A stretch of DNA of 64,000 bases from Toxorhynchites rutilus septentrionalis (Eukaryota > Arthropoda > Insecta > Diptera > Culicidae), in contig NC_073746.1 of assembly GCF_029784135.1 (NCBI RefSeq), positions 112,528,035 to 112,592,034 on the forward strand, written 5' to 3'. The notes beneath the pieces are model-generated. The model was not told the origin of the DNA. It saw nothing but the letters and a program-made list of their open reading frames with translations, and searched no databases. Numbering within the stretch: the first letter of the stretch is position 1; each line of letters starts with the position of its first letter. Made by a program: the position numbers and the translations under genes. Of the stretch, positions 31,598-42,960 are shown one piece after another.

Positions 31598-33340
31598 GTT
31601 AGTTTCATGGCATGCATTATTTCATTCAATGTAGAAAATTGTTATGTGATGCCGAAATCGATTGATGCACAAATCTCATCAATCCATCATAAAATGATTA
31701 AACAATAATCGTTTGAAATTGGATTTTTCTATTTGTACCTCCAATATGTTCCCCAAAGACGTAATCCTACGTCAAGAAAATCCTCATACACTGAAAGGTT
31801 TTGTCGAATACAGAAAATACGAGATTTCTCCTCATTCAATTCTCCAAATTTTCAAAGTGGATGGCTACCTGCTTTCCGTTTGTTTATTTCGGATGGAGCC
31901 CTTTGAGAGTTATTCTACGTTAACCTATGTTCCGTCCTAATGAACATCTTATCCTTTTCTTATGAGTCTGCGTGATTTAACTGAGAAACCATATCGCATA
32001 CTTTATTCAATCAAGAACCGTTGGGGCAGAATGATTGATTAGACTGGTGCCCATTTTTCGCCTGAGAAATGAGCGCTGATTGGTTTTGAAACTCAGTATG
32101 AGTTAGAAAAGAAACCAATTCCAGAACTACCAAAATCGTTATCTTTTCAATTTCGCTCCAAATAGCTTGAAAAGGCAGTTATCAGTGTTGTCTTTCTGCC
32201 CATTACAAACATTTGTATTCGATAGGTGCTGCAATCGCGATCCGTGCCTAAAACGACCATTTAAGCCTTAAACAAACACGTCGCATTTTTCTTCCTTCTC
32301 CTTTTTTAAGGTATGAATAACTAACACACGGACACCGTCGATAAATCTAGGCTGCCTCTACACGTATGACAATCCGTCTCCACTTGAAGAATACATTCGA
32401 GATTAGCATTTGATAGCTGTGCGAGTCGCAATGCTGCTATCTCTGAGCATATGTTCAACATGAAATTCCATTGCTTGTGGGGTGTCTTCTTCTGTGCTAT
32501 TGTGCTAAAATTGTCTCATTGCCTTGGGCTTCTCCGCACCAGAATCCACCGCTTTTGACTATCATTTATCGTGTGGTAATTTCCTCCGTTTGCAGCAACG
32601 AATACAAGTGTATCAGCTAATCTCCCCCAAAGACGTGAAGCCGCACCCGCAGACGCAGTTTTCTATCCATCGCTTACATTTGGGAAGCATGGGAATCCGG
32701 GCAGCAGTGCTTCATGGTACGAGCGTAGAATAAGTAAATTCATTCAGTTCGCTTCTTGGATATTATCATTTTTACTAGATGTGGTGACTTTTTTCTCGCA
32801 CTGAAATGGCTGCTGTCTCGTTTTCATTCTTGCTTTTCGTTGCTCAATGAAGAAGCCCCAAGAATGATGGAAAACAATAAACATAATTGGATTATCGTGC
32901 CAAGTGCTTAAACCGTAGATCCAAATTGGAATTCTACTTCCGTGACGCAAGTTATACTTAAAGTATTTTATAACTTCGTTATGGACTCCCTATTTTTTGG
33001 CTTCAGACTTGAATGTTTGAGCATAATGAATAAAAATAAAATCAATTTGAGGACTTTGGACCTATCGAATTTTAAATTTTTATGATTATTGTTTTTCGTG
33101 AATTGATATAGGATAAGTTTTTTTTTTGCAAGAAAAGTAGCAACAGATTTTTTTGTTGTTGAATTGAAACTTAATGAATATATTTATTTCCCGAATCAGG
33201 TGTTCTGAAAATTATTTTTATTTTATTTTTATATTCGGTTTTTTATTGTGAAGTATACGGTTTTTGTTCAATTTTTAATTTATTGAACACAAATTTTGAT
33301 CACGTATATATTGGTTATTACTGTCTAAAACCTTTCACAA
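31598..33340. other. Host-like sequence, no supported gene
   Basis: It contains a GACGTAATCCTACGTC palindrome at 31758 (see the CRE-like family) and a moderately GC stretch at 32440-32740 with an acceptor-like TTTGCAG at about 32590. No coding exon could be supported. Confidence 0.4.
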
Positions 33341-33349
33341 TTTTTCAGG

Positions 33350-33700
33350 CAATTCAGGCCAACTTTTCCAAGTGATTTTCAACAGCCTTCATATCGTCAA
33401 GGTTTTCCATCAAGATATTCCATATGCAGAGATCGAAATACGCTGTGAAAAATCTGAGCTTTGCGGTGGATGCATCAAAATTACCCAACCAAGCTCCCTC
33501 CATTTATGGCGCGTCATAAAAGATGTGTGTGGTCTCGCGTTGTCATGATCGAACACCTTTCCTGTTGAACAATTTGAACAATTTTGGTCGTATTTTCTTG
33601 CTAGCTTCGTGTAATCGTTAGACCATGTTGTAATACTTCATAATAGATGAACCCTTTCCAACCCCAAAATACACATATCATCACCTTATTTGAGATCAAT
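33350..33700 (-). pseudogene. mariner transposase C-terminal relic
   Basis: In order on the minus strand: VMICVFWGWKGFIYYEVL, DHDNARPHTSFMTR (second Asp) and RELGWVILMHPPQSSDF. After a frame change come IWNILMENLDDMKAVENHLE and a stop. These are the standard blocks of the mariner catalytic domain; the third Asp region is damaged. No terminal repeats were found. It is a different copy from the 46 kb and 47.6 kb mariners. Confidence 0.8.
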
Positions 33701-33881
33701 GTATTCTAGCTGTATGTTGGGGCTCACCGCGTTTACCCCACGATCTTTTGCGAATAATCTAACGATTCAAAACGTCCCGGAACTTGTTGAATGCACTGTG
33801 TACAGCAGAGTACCAATGGATGTATGGGATAAAAGTGACTTTCGAATCTTCAAACGGGACTTGATGAAAAATGTTGATTAA
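33690..33881 (+). pseudogene. Possible LINE RT C-terminal scrap
   Basis: A 63-codon frame with PRSFANNLTIQNVPELVECT and FKRDLMKN loosely recalls the '..SV.YR....WN.L....FK..LK' tail found after some LINE reverse transcriptases. There is no catalytic motif. It is a weak resemblance only. Confidence 0.2.
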
Positions 33882-33926
33882 AAATGATTAAGCATGTTGA
33901 TTCCAACCCTTTGCAAAATCGGACTT

Positions 33927-34415
33927 TTTTTTGCAACGTTTATTAAGGCTCAAAAGGCAACTACCATGTCAAAGCCGGGAATTCATGTTACAAACTTGAA
34001 TAAACATCCACTAAATACTAAAAATTAGAAGGCGTAAAGAGTAAAAACTTAAATGCAACGATTTACACAAAATTACCGAAAAAAAAATATTTACAAACTA
34101 CATACAGATACATGTATAACAACATTTTTATAAGCGAATCTCGGCCTTTTTGAAAAAGGAATTGATGATCTTTATTGACTCTATATCTTTGAGTCCCAGG
34201 ATATCTCTAAGAGGCATATTTCCTCTGTGCGTGCTCTCAAGTGACCGCATAAATTCGGCTCGATGTTGTTCGCATAACTCACAATTCCAAATTACGTGAT
34301 CAATGTCCTCGTAGCCTTTGCCGCAAGGACACATGTTGCTTTCCGTGAGATTTATCCTATAAAGATGAGAATTGAGACAATAGTGATTAACTGTGATACG
34401 AGTCATATCTATATA
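33927..34415 (-). pseudogene. RNase H-type LINE, 3' end of ORF2 and 3' UTR
   Basis: The last ~97 codons of ORF2 (34415-34128) read RITVNHYCLNSHLYRINL, then CPCGKGYEDIDHVIWNC. The latter is the Cys/His segment that ends ORF2 in I/LOA-group LINEs after the RNase H domain. A ~200 bp 3' UTR follows, with AATAAA and a short A-tail near 33925. The 5' side is cut by the TA site into which the rosa-like element is inserted. On its far side the sequence is unrelated, so the LINE was already truncated there. Confidence 0.75.
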
Positions 34416-34417
34416 TA

Positions 34418-35617
34418 CAGGGTTTTCCATTTCGGGCTTCCGAAAGTATACAGCCCTGCGCTGACAACCTTTGACATAGCTGTCAACCAAAGCGTCATAT
34501 CGTTAGTTGAATGTCTGCCATTTTACAATATGGATCGTTTTAGCATCGCACAATGTGTTAATTTTGTTAAATTATACGATAAAAATGATGAAAAACCGGC
34601 AAATGTTTTTCGAGCATTACGGACGGATTTTGGTCGTCATGGACGGCCTACAGAGCACACAATCGCCAATGAAGTGCGTAAATTCGAACAAACTGGATCC
34701 GTAGCAGATATTGTGAAACCTGTGCATCATCGTAATGTGCGTTCGGCCGAAAATATTGCTGCTGTTGCTGCCAGTGTGGAGGATGACCCGAATGTTTCGA
34801 TTCCACGGCGTGCTCAGCAATTGGGCTTGTCAAACACATCATTGTGGCGAATTTTGCATTTGGACTTGCACCTACATCCATATAAAGTCCAACTGGTACA
34901 AAAATTAGAGCGTGGTGACCATGGAATGCGTTGGGCATACGTCGATTGGGTGAACGAACAACAGCAGCAAAATGCTGAATTTTCGCATCAAATTTTCTTC
35001 AGCGATGAGACACATTTCGAGCTCGGTGGCTATGTGAACACCCAAAATTTCCGTATATGAAAATCCACACGTGATTGTTGAGAGGCCATTGCATCCGCCA
35101 AAAGTCACGGTTTGGTGCGCATTGTGGTCTGGTGGAGTCATCGGGCCGTATTTCTTTGAAAATGAGGACGGCGAGACGGTAACTGTGAATGGTGAGCGCT
35201 ATGGCCGCATGTTAACCGATTTTTTTGCCACAAATTGAAGATATGGATACGGATGACATGTGGTTTCAACAGGACGGCGCCACGTGCCACACAACACGAC
35301 CGACCATGGCCATATTGCGAACGAAATTTGAGGGACGCATAATTTCGCGTTTTGGTGATGCTCTTGAACATTTGAAAGACAACATTCGTGAAGTTATGAC
35401 CGAGATACCGCCCCATATGTGCCGAAAAGTCATCGAAAATTACCTGTTCCGGATCAAAGTGTGCGAGGAAGCCCTATGTGGACATTTGAATGATGTTGTA
35501 TTTCACACATAATGGCATAAACCAAACTTTAATTTGAAATAAAAGTTTCATCGAAATTCGAATTCTAAGTGTGTTTAATTTCAATTTACTTTCGGAATTT
35601 AAAGTTGGAAAACCCTG
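34418..35617 (+). mobile_element. rosa-like (DD41D) transposon, copy 1
   Basis: TA at 34416-34417 and 35618-35619 encloses termini CAGGGTTTTCCATTTCGGGC and ..AAAGTTGGAAAACCCTG. It is 1200 bp with a broken transposase frame. The target is the A/T junction at the truncated end of a LINE fragment. Confidence 0.85.
34530..35515 (+). pseudogene. DD41D-type transposase, frameshifted, third Asp deleted
   Basis: It starts at MDRFSIAQCVNFVKLYDKND (34530), with an HTH-type N-terminus (SIPRRAQQLGLSNTSLWRIL). The first catalytic Asp is in FSDETHF and the second in WFQQDGATCHTT. In the DD41D family the third Asp lies in a block of the type NWPPRSCDLTPLD after GDV. Here the chain runs directly from ISRFGD to ALEHLKDNI, so the whole block is deleted in frame. 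Copy 2 has the same deletion. Two further frameshifts (7 bp lost near 35057; T-run at 35220) are private to this copy. Confidence 0.85.
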
Positions 35618-35870
35618 TATAAAAATCTCGTGTCACGGTGTTTGTTACCGAACTCCTCCGAAACGGTTCGACCGATTTTGATGAAATTATACTCAAAATA
35701 CTTGGTAGGTATGAGAATAGGTTGTTAACTATATATGATACCCGTAGGATACCGATAACCATACATTTAATACCGAATAGGGTGGCTCTATGCAGAAAAA
35801 AGATCTGGATATTTTTTTTCAAAAATTTGACTTCATACCATACATATAACCTTAAATTTTGACCCCAATT
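35618..35870 (+). repeat. Dispersed non-coding repeat fragment
   Basis: TCTCGTGTCACGGTGTTTGT, then CCGAACTCCTCCGAAACGGT and GACCGATTTTGATGAAAT, is a word order I know as a recurring intergenic repeat in insects. There is no ORF here and I make no family assignment. Confidence 0.4.
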
Positions 35871-36044
35871 CCCTATTTTTAATTGCGATTTTATTATTTT
35901 TGTGTCAAAATATTCTAATTATTTAACCGTTGTTCGTTTTTTCAACAGAACGAATTTATTTAAGTTGTTCAATGACTGATAGCGTAACGCCCGCTTCATT
36001 AAACATCCATCTACAAATACACAAGTAACATCAATTCATCTAAA

Positions 36045-36870
36045 GCAGGGAGCATCTCCGACGAGCTGGAAGCCTTTTTGAATGAGCACAATGAGTTATC
36101 GAAATTCTTCAAATCACAGTTGCTCGGATTACAAAATGACAATCACGCTATTGCCATCAACCCTGATAAAACATCAGCTGGAGAGCACGTGTGTAGATCC
36201 AAAGCACAAGCGCTGCTGGAATCATGATAGCACGGTGACACGAGAAATTTAATGTGAAGAAAAAACAATAATCTGGAATTCATCGTTGACACACACCGTT
36301 CATACGACCCTCGCTATGTTCTTCTTCAATGACACTAACGTTCCAATGGTGCCTTCTCAACGTAGTACTACTTGCGTCATTTTTATTAGTAAATAGTTGA
36401 GATTTCTATGACGAACAATACGCCTTGAATGTATTCTGGAGTGGCAAGCTCAAGAATACGCGTGTCTACAGTACAAGTCAGAGAGGGTTTCTTTAACGAA
36501 AAATCTCTTGCATAAACATTAGACCAACGCGACCCCGTCACAGATACTTAATTCATTATGAACATCATTTCTCATTTTGATTTAATATTTATGAATGTTG
36601 AATGTCTGGGAATGTCAAACAGAGGGCGCGCTCGAAGGATTTTTATGTTTATCATATGGTGATTTGACATGGTCAAGAAACGCCAATTCAAGATATCGTA
36701 AGCTGTGCCAACAATTTATGGTCGACATATACGCGAAGGTAGAGATTGAACGACTGCAATTCTTACTACACAATCAACAAAAGCGGTGCGAGGAATAATA
36801 CATTCACTTGCGAGACACTATCATGAGCAACGCCGACACAGCTTTAGTTATAGCCAGGCCAAAGCGCAAT
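36045..36870 (+). pseudogene. Helitron Rep/helicase fragments
   Basis: Two blocks match the conserved N-terminal part of Helitron proteins. At 36060-36225 the frame reads LEAFLNEHNELSKFFKSQL, then INPDKTSAGEH (family: 'HN.L...FK', 'D.TPAGEH'). At 36690-36840 it reads QQFMVDIYAKVEIERLQFLL, NQQ, and after a stop YIHLRDTI (family: 'Q.IVD.YAKIE..RL.F...NQ..LR.E.YIHLRDA'). The ~450 bp between them has lost the reading frame. The HUH nuclease motif, the helicase and both Helitron ends were not found. Confidence 0.65.
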
Positions 36871-37935
36871 GCATTGTCATGACATTGCGCGTGTGTTCAA
36901 ACACAAAATGAAGTTCGATCGTATTCGTCCCCACATATTGTTGGTTGTATTCTGTTGAATGGAAAAAGCGCAATTTTGCATTCTGTTCAAGCTCAAGTCC
37001 AATCGAGTTGAGCAAATGTGACAACCTTGCCACACAATTCGACGTAAACAACATTGGTCTCCATGTTCCATTTCTATGAAGCAAAAATAGTAATGGTTTT
37101 TCGGGTGGAATAAACACGCAAAATTTAGCATTCAAACACATTCAAAACAAATTTAGCATCCAAACGAAATCGAATAATAATTTGCATTCAAATTTCAACA
37201 ATTTAGAATTATTTCCGGAAGTATGCCGATCAGATAGAGAGTAAATTGAACCACAAATACGGATGACTTATTTTGACCATTGTTTCGCGACAAGACGAAC
37301 GAATTTAAGAGTGTAAAAGTCTATTTCGATCGAATTGTAAAATCCGATCACTCATATGCATATATGAATATTGAGTTCTACAAATCGGTGAAGAGTAATA
37401 AAACCATCCATGAATAAAGGAAGCAATATGGCTGTGTTTCAAACTTAGATTACCGATGTGAATACTCCTCGATTGAATGACAACGATAAAATAACACGAT
37501 TCCAAACAGGCCGATTATTCAGCTCCATCGAAGTTAGCTGGCGTATCGCTGTTTTCCAATTTATGAACGAGACCAAGCTGTTATAAACTAAGCCATGTTG
37601 AAAATCACATGCACGTATTTTCTAACAAGGAGACAGCAATAAATATTGATTTTCTGTATTTCATTTTTTCTACTTTACGACAAACTTATATTACTTTTTT
37701 CAGTTGACGTTTAACTTTTAAGAGATCAAACATGTCAGTTACGTTAATGAAATACACCAAGAAACATCATATAACCTTTCGTTCAAATCATTTAATTCGT
37801 TTTTTTATCGGTCACATTCGATTTATTTTAAAGATCGTTAAAATATTCAAACACACTTACAATACATTAGTGTGTTTTATTCAACACCCAAAATATTCAC
37901 TAGAAATAATTTATTTGGCAGAACAACGTTTGCCT
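36871..37935. other. No supported gene
   Basis: The 97-codon minus-strand frame at 36848-37141 has no recognisable motif and overlaps another in a second frame. The remainder is AT-rich. Confidence 0.4.
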
Positions 37936-37941
37936 AGTCAG

Positions 37942-38577
37942 CTAGTTGCGTATAAATGTTCTGTCCACATTCAGGGAGTGAAACCAAGGATGTCTGTTAA
38001 CTCTAGACGGTATGCTAAAACAATGTCGGCCTAATGTGTCTTCATCCCACATTTGTTGCCATTGTGCAATAGTCATTCTAGCTATTTCCGGAAAGAACTC
38101 TGGTGATTCTATTTCTCTCTCAAACATATCACCCTCATTTGGTCCTTTTTTGGCTAAACTATCCGCGATCTCATTCCCTGTGATATGTGAATGAGACGGA
38201 ACCCACAGAAATTTCAAATTGTATCCTTCGTTCATTAACTCATATACAAGTACTCTTATTTTTAGAACTACGTGGTTTGTCTTACTATCAACTTTGATAT
38301 TGCGCAAAGCCGAGAGAGAACTGAGACTATCCGAACATATCAAGTATTTTGTGGGGGGGTACTTTTGAAGCTGTAAACACGCTACATATATTGCCATCAT
38401 TTCTGCGACATAAACTGAACAAGGCTGCTTCAACTGATAACAACTGCCATCACGTAAGCTATACACTCCAAAACCCGATTGGGCATCAATCAGAGATCCA
38501 TCTGTATATACAATATTTTGACGTGAGTATTCAGAGAATTTCTCAACACACAGTGCTGGCAAAATCCTTGAAGTCAT
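37942..38577 (-). pseudogene. LINE RNase H domain
   Basis: This ~211-codon frame contains a complete RNase H fold signature: YTDGSL (Asp), AEMMAIYVA (Glu), CSDSLSSL (Asp) and GNEIADSLAK (Asp), with WVPSHSHITGNE before the last. In this LINE group the domain follows the RT and removes template RNA during integration. The frame ends after NVDRTFIRN, where relatives continue into the Cys/His tail seen at 34128-34415, so the 3' end is lost. The upstream junction with 38574-38966 is a frame change. Confidence 0.85.
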
Positions 38578-39036
38578 AAAACCAGGATTTTTTTCATCTC
38601 TAAATGTAGGGACAAATCAATGTTCAAGACTAACATTCTTGTGCAGTCATCTAACTCAAAGTATCTAGGGAATGTGATTTTACTGGTAGATAGACTGAAG
38701 CAATTCCGATAGGATGTTAAAAACTTTGATCCTGGATTAACATCGAACAAACTATCCAGTTTGTGTATTACATTTGTATCATTTACATGAGCTGTGACCA
38801 GGAACCTACAGCTAAGCTCATTAAATCTCACATACAGTGGCAAAACCCCTGATGCTACCTCCAGCGATATATTGTGAGTTGATCCCATGCTTCCAGAACA
38901 AATTCTTATGCATCGGTACTGAATCGTTTCTAGCTTTAGCATATGGGACAAAACTACCATATTCAATGATAGAAAGGACGGTAGTCTTATAGAGTGTCAG
39001 CATTGTACTGGGTTGTGCTCCCCACCAAGTACTCAC
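38574..39036 (-). pseudogene. LINE RT-RNase H connection region
   Basis: Two overlapping frames cover the linker: WWGAQPSTMLTLYKTTVLSI, then EYGSFV. (the usual 'W G....L..LY...V.S...YG..' block), then LETIQYRCIRICSGSM and SLEVASGVLPL, and lastly ITFPRYFELDD. These are standard thumb/connection blocks for RNase H-type LINEs. A frame change at about 38880-38960 splits them. Confidence 0.7.
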
Positions 39037-39099
39037 AATTGAAGTTAAAAAGTTTATCCTGCGACTACACTTTCGTACTATATATTGAACATGTATTTT

Positions 39100-39413
39100 C
39101 TAGGTACAGCGAGTATCAAACCAAACACCCAAATATTTATATGAATACACCCTTTCAATAGAGCCACCGCTCATACAAAAACATATGTTCCAATGTGTAT
39201 ATCTCCTCGTAAATACCATGAACTCTGTTTTTATGGTCGAGAATGTCAAACCATTATTTATAGCCCAATTGTCTAGATTGGACAAGGAACGCTGTACCGA
39301 TTGTTTTAGTAATGTTCTATCTCTATCAGATCCAGAGACCAGTATCATCAGCGAATTGTGTCAGTACACAATCTCTTGCGATGTAATTATCAATATCGGA
39401 CACATAAACATTG
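39100..39413 (-). pseudogene. LINE RT, C-terminal half with FADD box
   Basis: Starting at the rosa insertion site, the minus strand reads NVYVSDIDNYIARDCVLTQ, then FADD (the metal-binding box, at 39342-39353). A one-base frameshift follows, then VSGSDRDRTLLKQS..NLDNWAINNGL..KTEFMVF and YKYLGVWFD. These match RT motifs after the catalytic box. Confidence 0.8.
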
Positions 39414-39520
39414 TACAGGGTTTTCCAACTTTAAATTCCGAAAGTAAATTGAAATAAAACACACTTAGAATTCGAATTTCGATGAAACTTTTATTTCAAA
39501 TTAAAGTTTGGTTTATGCCA

Positions 39521-41910
39521 TTATGTGTGAAATACAACATCATTCAAATGTCCACCTAGGGCTTCCTTCCTCAACACCTTGATCCGGAACAGGTAATTTT
39601 CGATGACTTTTCGGCACATATGGGGTGGTATCTCGGTCATAACTTCACGAATGTTGTCTTTCAAATGTTCAAGAGCATCACCAAAACGCGAAATTATGCG
39701 TCCCTCAAATTTCGTTCGCAATATGGCCATGGTCGGTCGTGTTGTGTGGCACGTGGCGCCGTCCTGTTGAAACCACATGTCATCCGTTTTCATATCTTCA
39801 ATTTGTGGCAAAAAAAAATCGGTTAACATGCGGCCATAGCGCTCACCATTCACAGTTACCGTCTCGCCGTCCTCATTTTCAAAGAAATACGGCCCGATGA
39901 CTCCACCAGACCATAATGCGCACCAAACAGTGACTTTTGGCGGATGCAATGGCCTCTCAACAATCACGTGTGGATTTTCTGAGCCCCATATACGGAAATT
40001 TTGGGTGTTCACATAGCCACTGAGCTCGAAATGTGCCTCATCGCTGAAGAAAATTTGATGCGAAAATTCAGCATTTTGCTGCTGTTGTTCGTTCACCCAA
40101 TCGACGTATGCCCGACGCATTCCATGATCACCACGCTCTAATTTTTGTACCAGTTGGACTTTATATGGATGTAGGTGCAAGTCCAAATGCAAAATTCGCC
40201 ACAATGATGTGTTTGACAAGCCCAATTACTGAGCACGTCGTGGAATCGAAACATTCGGGTCATCCTCCACACTGGCAGCAACAGCAGCAATATTTTCGGC
40301 CGAACGCACATTACGATGATGCACAGGTTTCACAATATCCGCTACGGATCCAGTTTGTTCAAATTTACGCACTACATTAGAGATTGTGTGCTCTGTAGGC
40401 CGTCCATGACGACCAAAATCCTTCCGTAATTGTAATCTAAGGAATCGAAATTCCCTAGATGCTTGCTATGAAGGCAAGACTTTTCGCCCGTCCTCTCTGA
40501 GCGCTTCGTGATTTTAATCTAGGGAACTTATTTCCCTAGATGTAGGCAATTGAGGCCTAAGAATCACGGGTCCAAATCTTTGCTAAGCCAGGGAACTTAT
40601 TTCCCTGTACTTGTTTTTTGTCTCTTAAGGGCTAGGCCCGGCGGAAAATATCCCGTAATCACGAATATGTTTCAGAATCAGACGACTCCAGATTGGGTCG
40701 TCCGAGTGAAACTCGTAACTACTTTCGGATGGGATATTTCCTGGTTTCTTGGTGTTTTACCTTTTTGGTTGAGCTCCTTCCTTGTTAGGAGCTCTGGCCT
40801 TGGGTGCGTGGCGCCTGGTTGCCAACGCTGGTGAATGGTTTCGGATTTAATGAATCACCAATCTGCTATTTTGAAAATGAACTTAACCTTTATTTTTTGG
40901 ACTTTGAATTAACGAATTGAACTAAAATGAAATTTAACTATGAACCGTTTGGTTTGATTTTTAGAATTGGACTGAGAAATTGAACTGAGAAATTGAACTG
41001 ACTAGCTAAGCAAGAATCCCGAGTTTATAAACCCGAAATTCTTACTCAGCCTAAGTTTACGAGGGAGAAAAAAGATCTCCCTCTCCTACTCAGGCAACCG
41101 AGACCGCGTCGTTTGCCTGCCTTATTCTATCCGCCTATTCGTGCGGTTCTAATCTTATCTACCAGCGTGGGAATTTCTGTTTCTCTTCCTCCACTACGCC
41201 ACCGCGTAGAGTCCCAAACAAACATATGCCCTAATTTGCGTGCGTCATAAATTTACGCCGCTTAAACGCATGCGTTTAGCGTTCTATTCTTTCTTTGGCC
41301 CTTCGCTCTCATGCGATAAGGCGCGAGACCATGCGGTTAGTAATTAGACTTTGCCTTCCGCACGGAAACCTAAACAAACATATCATCTTGCACGCTCTTT
41401 TCCTTCTTCGCCCTCATGCGATAAGGAACGAACTTGGCTAATTGCCGTCAATAAAGATGTTCTAGTCTGACGCATCAGAACCTAAACAAACAAGTGCAAG
41501 ATGTTATTTTTGTTTTCGTCTTTCTTATCAACATCTGGTTGAAAAGAACCTAAACTTGTCGAACGTATTTATCGTTCGCCTAAGCTGAGTCAAAACATAA
41601 CCCGCTTGGGTTTTATTGAAATTGCTATGTGCCTCTTCGCATAGCATTCAAGTGGTGCAATAAATCACGCGTTATCTTCTAAGCTAAGGAAGAGAAACAG
41701 TCCCTTTTCGCTGGTATTGATTGTTTACATCTGTTTTGAAAATGCGCCTATCGCGCTGCATATTTATTATGCGCTTATTTGAAATTCTTTTATTACCGGC
41801 CCTGCTAACTGGGTCCGTAACAGTAATGCTCGAAAAACATTTGCCGGTTTTTCATCATTTTTATCGTATAATTTAACAAAATTAACACGATGTGCGATGC
41901 TAAAACGATC
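39521..41910 (-). pseudogene. DD41D-type transposase, copy 2
   Basis: The N-terminus (start Met near 41910) is separated from the rest by the LTR at 40431-41822. A CAA-to-TAA change before LGLSNTSLWRIL adds a stop. From there 234 codons are open to 39521, including FSDEAHFEL (first Asp), the segment that copy 1 lost at 35057, and WFQQDGATCHTT (second Asp). ISRFGD is again joined directly to ALEHLKDNI, so the third catalytic Asp is absent exactly as in copy 1. Confidence 0.85.
40431..41822 (-). mobile_element. Solo LTR, 1392 bp, TSD GTAAT
   Basis: The sequence is bounded TGTAATCTAAGG..GGGTCCGTAACA on the plus strand, with perfect 5-bp duplications GTAAT (40426-40430, 41823-41827). The uninterrupted site is visible in rosa copy 1. 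A TATAAA at about 41027, read on the minus strand, has TCAGTT about 28 bp downstream, suggesting minus orientation (TGTTACGGACCC start). Local duplications of TCTAGGGAA..TTATTTCCCT lie near 40510-40605. No internal retroelement sequence is attached. The superfamily is not determined. Confidence 0.85.
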
Positions 41911-42028
41911 CATATTGTAAAATGGCAGACATTCAACTAACGATATGACACTTTGGTTGACAGCTATGTCAAACGGTTGTCAGCGCAGGGCTGTATACTT
42001 TCGGAAGCCCGAAATGGAAAACCCTGTA

Positions 42029-42470
42029 TAAGAAAGGGCTAAGCGTTAACCCCTGAGCTAGTCCAAAATAGCTCGTTCTGTGGCACATCTCCTGACTATT
42101 AAAGTAAAAATACATAAATTTTGTTGACGGCAAGGTGAACAAAAAAGTGGTCAGTGATTGAGGCACTCCATTGTCTTGTAATTTCATACATAGTTTATCA
42201 ATTAATACGTTATCGTAGGCACCTTGCACGTCTATGAACACAGCTACAAGCTCTTTCTTGAGTTCAAATGCTTTTTGAATATCAATTGCCAAAAGAGTAA
42301 GACAGTCTCTTGTACTCCTTCCTTGGCGAAATCCGTACTGTGTGTTGGAAGGAATGTGATTCTTCTCAGCCCATGTTTGTAACCTATTAAGCATCATCTT
42401 TTCCAGAGTCTTAACTAAATAAAAAGTTGATGAAGAGAAATCGATCAAGTCACTTACACTCCTTGCATTC
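42029..42470 (-). pseudogene. LINE RT, N-terminal half
   Basis: The frame reads LVKTLEKMMLNRLQTW, then YGFRQGRSTRDCLTLLAIDI, VAVFIDVQGAYDNV (motif A, Asp) and GLAQGLTLSPFLY, where the family has a G-x-P/A-Q-G..LSP block. It stops at the rosa insertion and continues at 39413. The part before LVKTLEKM does not match the usual 'YRPISL' lead-in, so the LINE is truncated or rearranged near 42440-42470. Confidence 0.8.
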
Positions 42471-42639
42471 AAATGAAATTTGAATGAGTTAATATTTTGC
42501 ATAGGGTATATTGACGTGCAAATCAACATTTCGCAACAAGTTCCGAATGAAAAGTCGAGATAACTATTTTTATTGATACCCAAAATCACAGGTTTCGTCT
42601 CGTATTCCGAAAAAAAAGTCCCTGAGTCCCTTTTTTTTC

Positions 42640-42930
42640 GATATGATACTAGATCTCGACGTTTTATGCAATTTTAAAACATTTGGCATCGAACAAAATA
42701 TTTCGATTTTCCAAATTTCCTTTACTCCCCCCTTGGAAGATTTTCGAGGATCAAAAAATCAAAACTTTAAGCGCTTTGAGGTACCCCTAAATCTTGTCCG
42801 ATCGAGCTGAAACTTTGCACAGTTCATTTTTTGAGCCAATAAACATAATGTACATGGTCGGTTTTTGAAATTCGATGATGAAATCTTCCCATACATCCAT
42901 TGCCACCCTAATGTTTGGGTTATAGGAATT
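42640..42930 (+). repeat. Dispersed repeat, third copy of the 10.4 kb family
   Basis: TTTGGCATCGAACAAA, CCTTGGAAGATTTTCGAGGA, CCGATCGAGCTGAAACTTTG and GAGCCAATAAACATAATGTA follow in the same order as at 10480-10810. Confidence 0.75.
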
Positions 42931-42960
42931 TCCCGCACTGTATATATGAATATCATATCA

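Larger units (their letters stand above)
39416..42026 (-). mobile_element. rosa-like (DD41D) transposon, copy 2, holding a solo LTR
   Basis: TA at 39414-39415 and 42027-42028, with the same termini as copy 1. Without the 1392 bp LTR and its 5 bp duplication it is about 1214 bp, matching copy 1 in size. It interrupts a LINE RT between SPFLY and NVYVSD. Confidence 0.9.
37942..42470 (-). mobile_element. RNase H-bearing LINE (I/LOA group), split by two insertions
   Basis: RT N-half at 42470-42029, RT C-half at 39413-39100, linker at 39036-38574, RNase H at 38577-37942. The RT is split exactly at TA by the rosa-like element at 39416-42026. Both the 5' part (endonuclease, ORF1) and the 3' end are missing. 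Confidence 0.8.
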
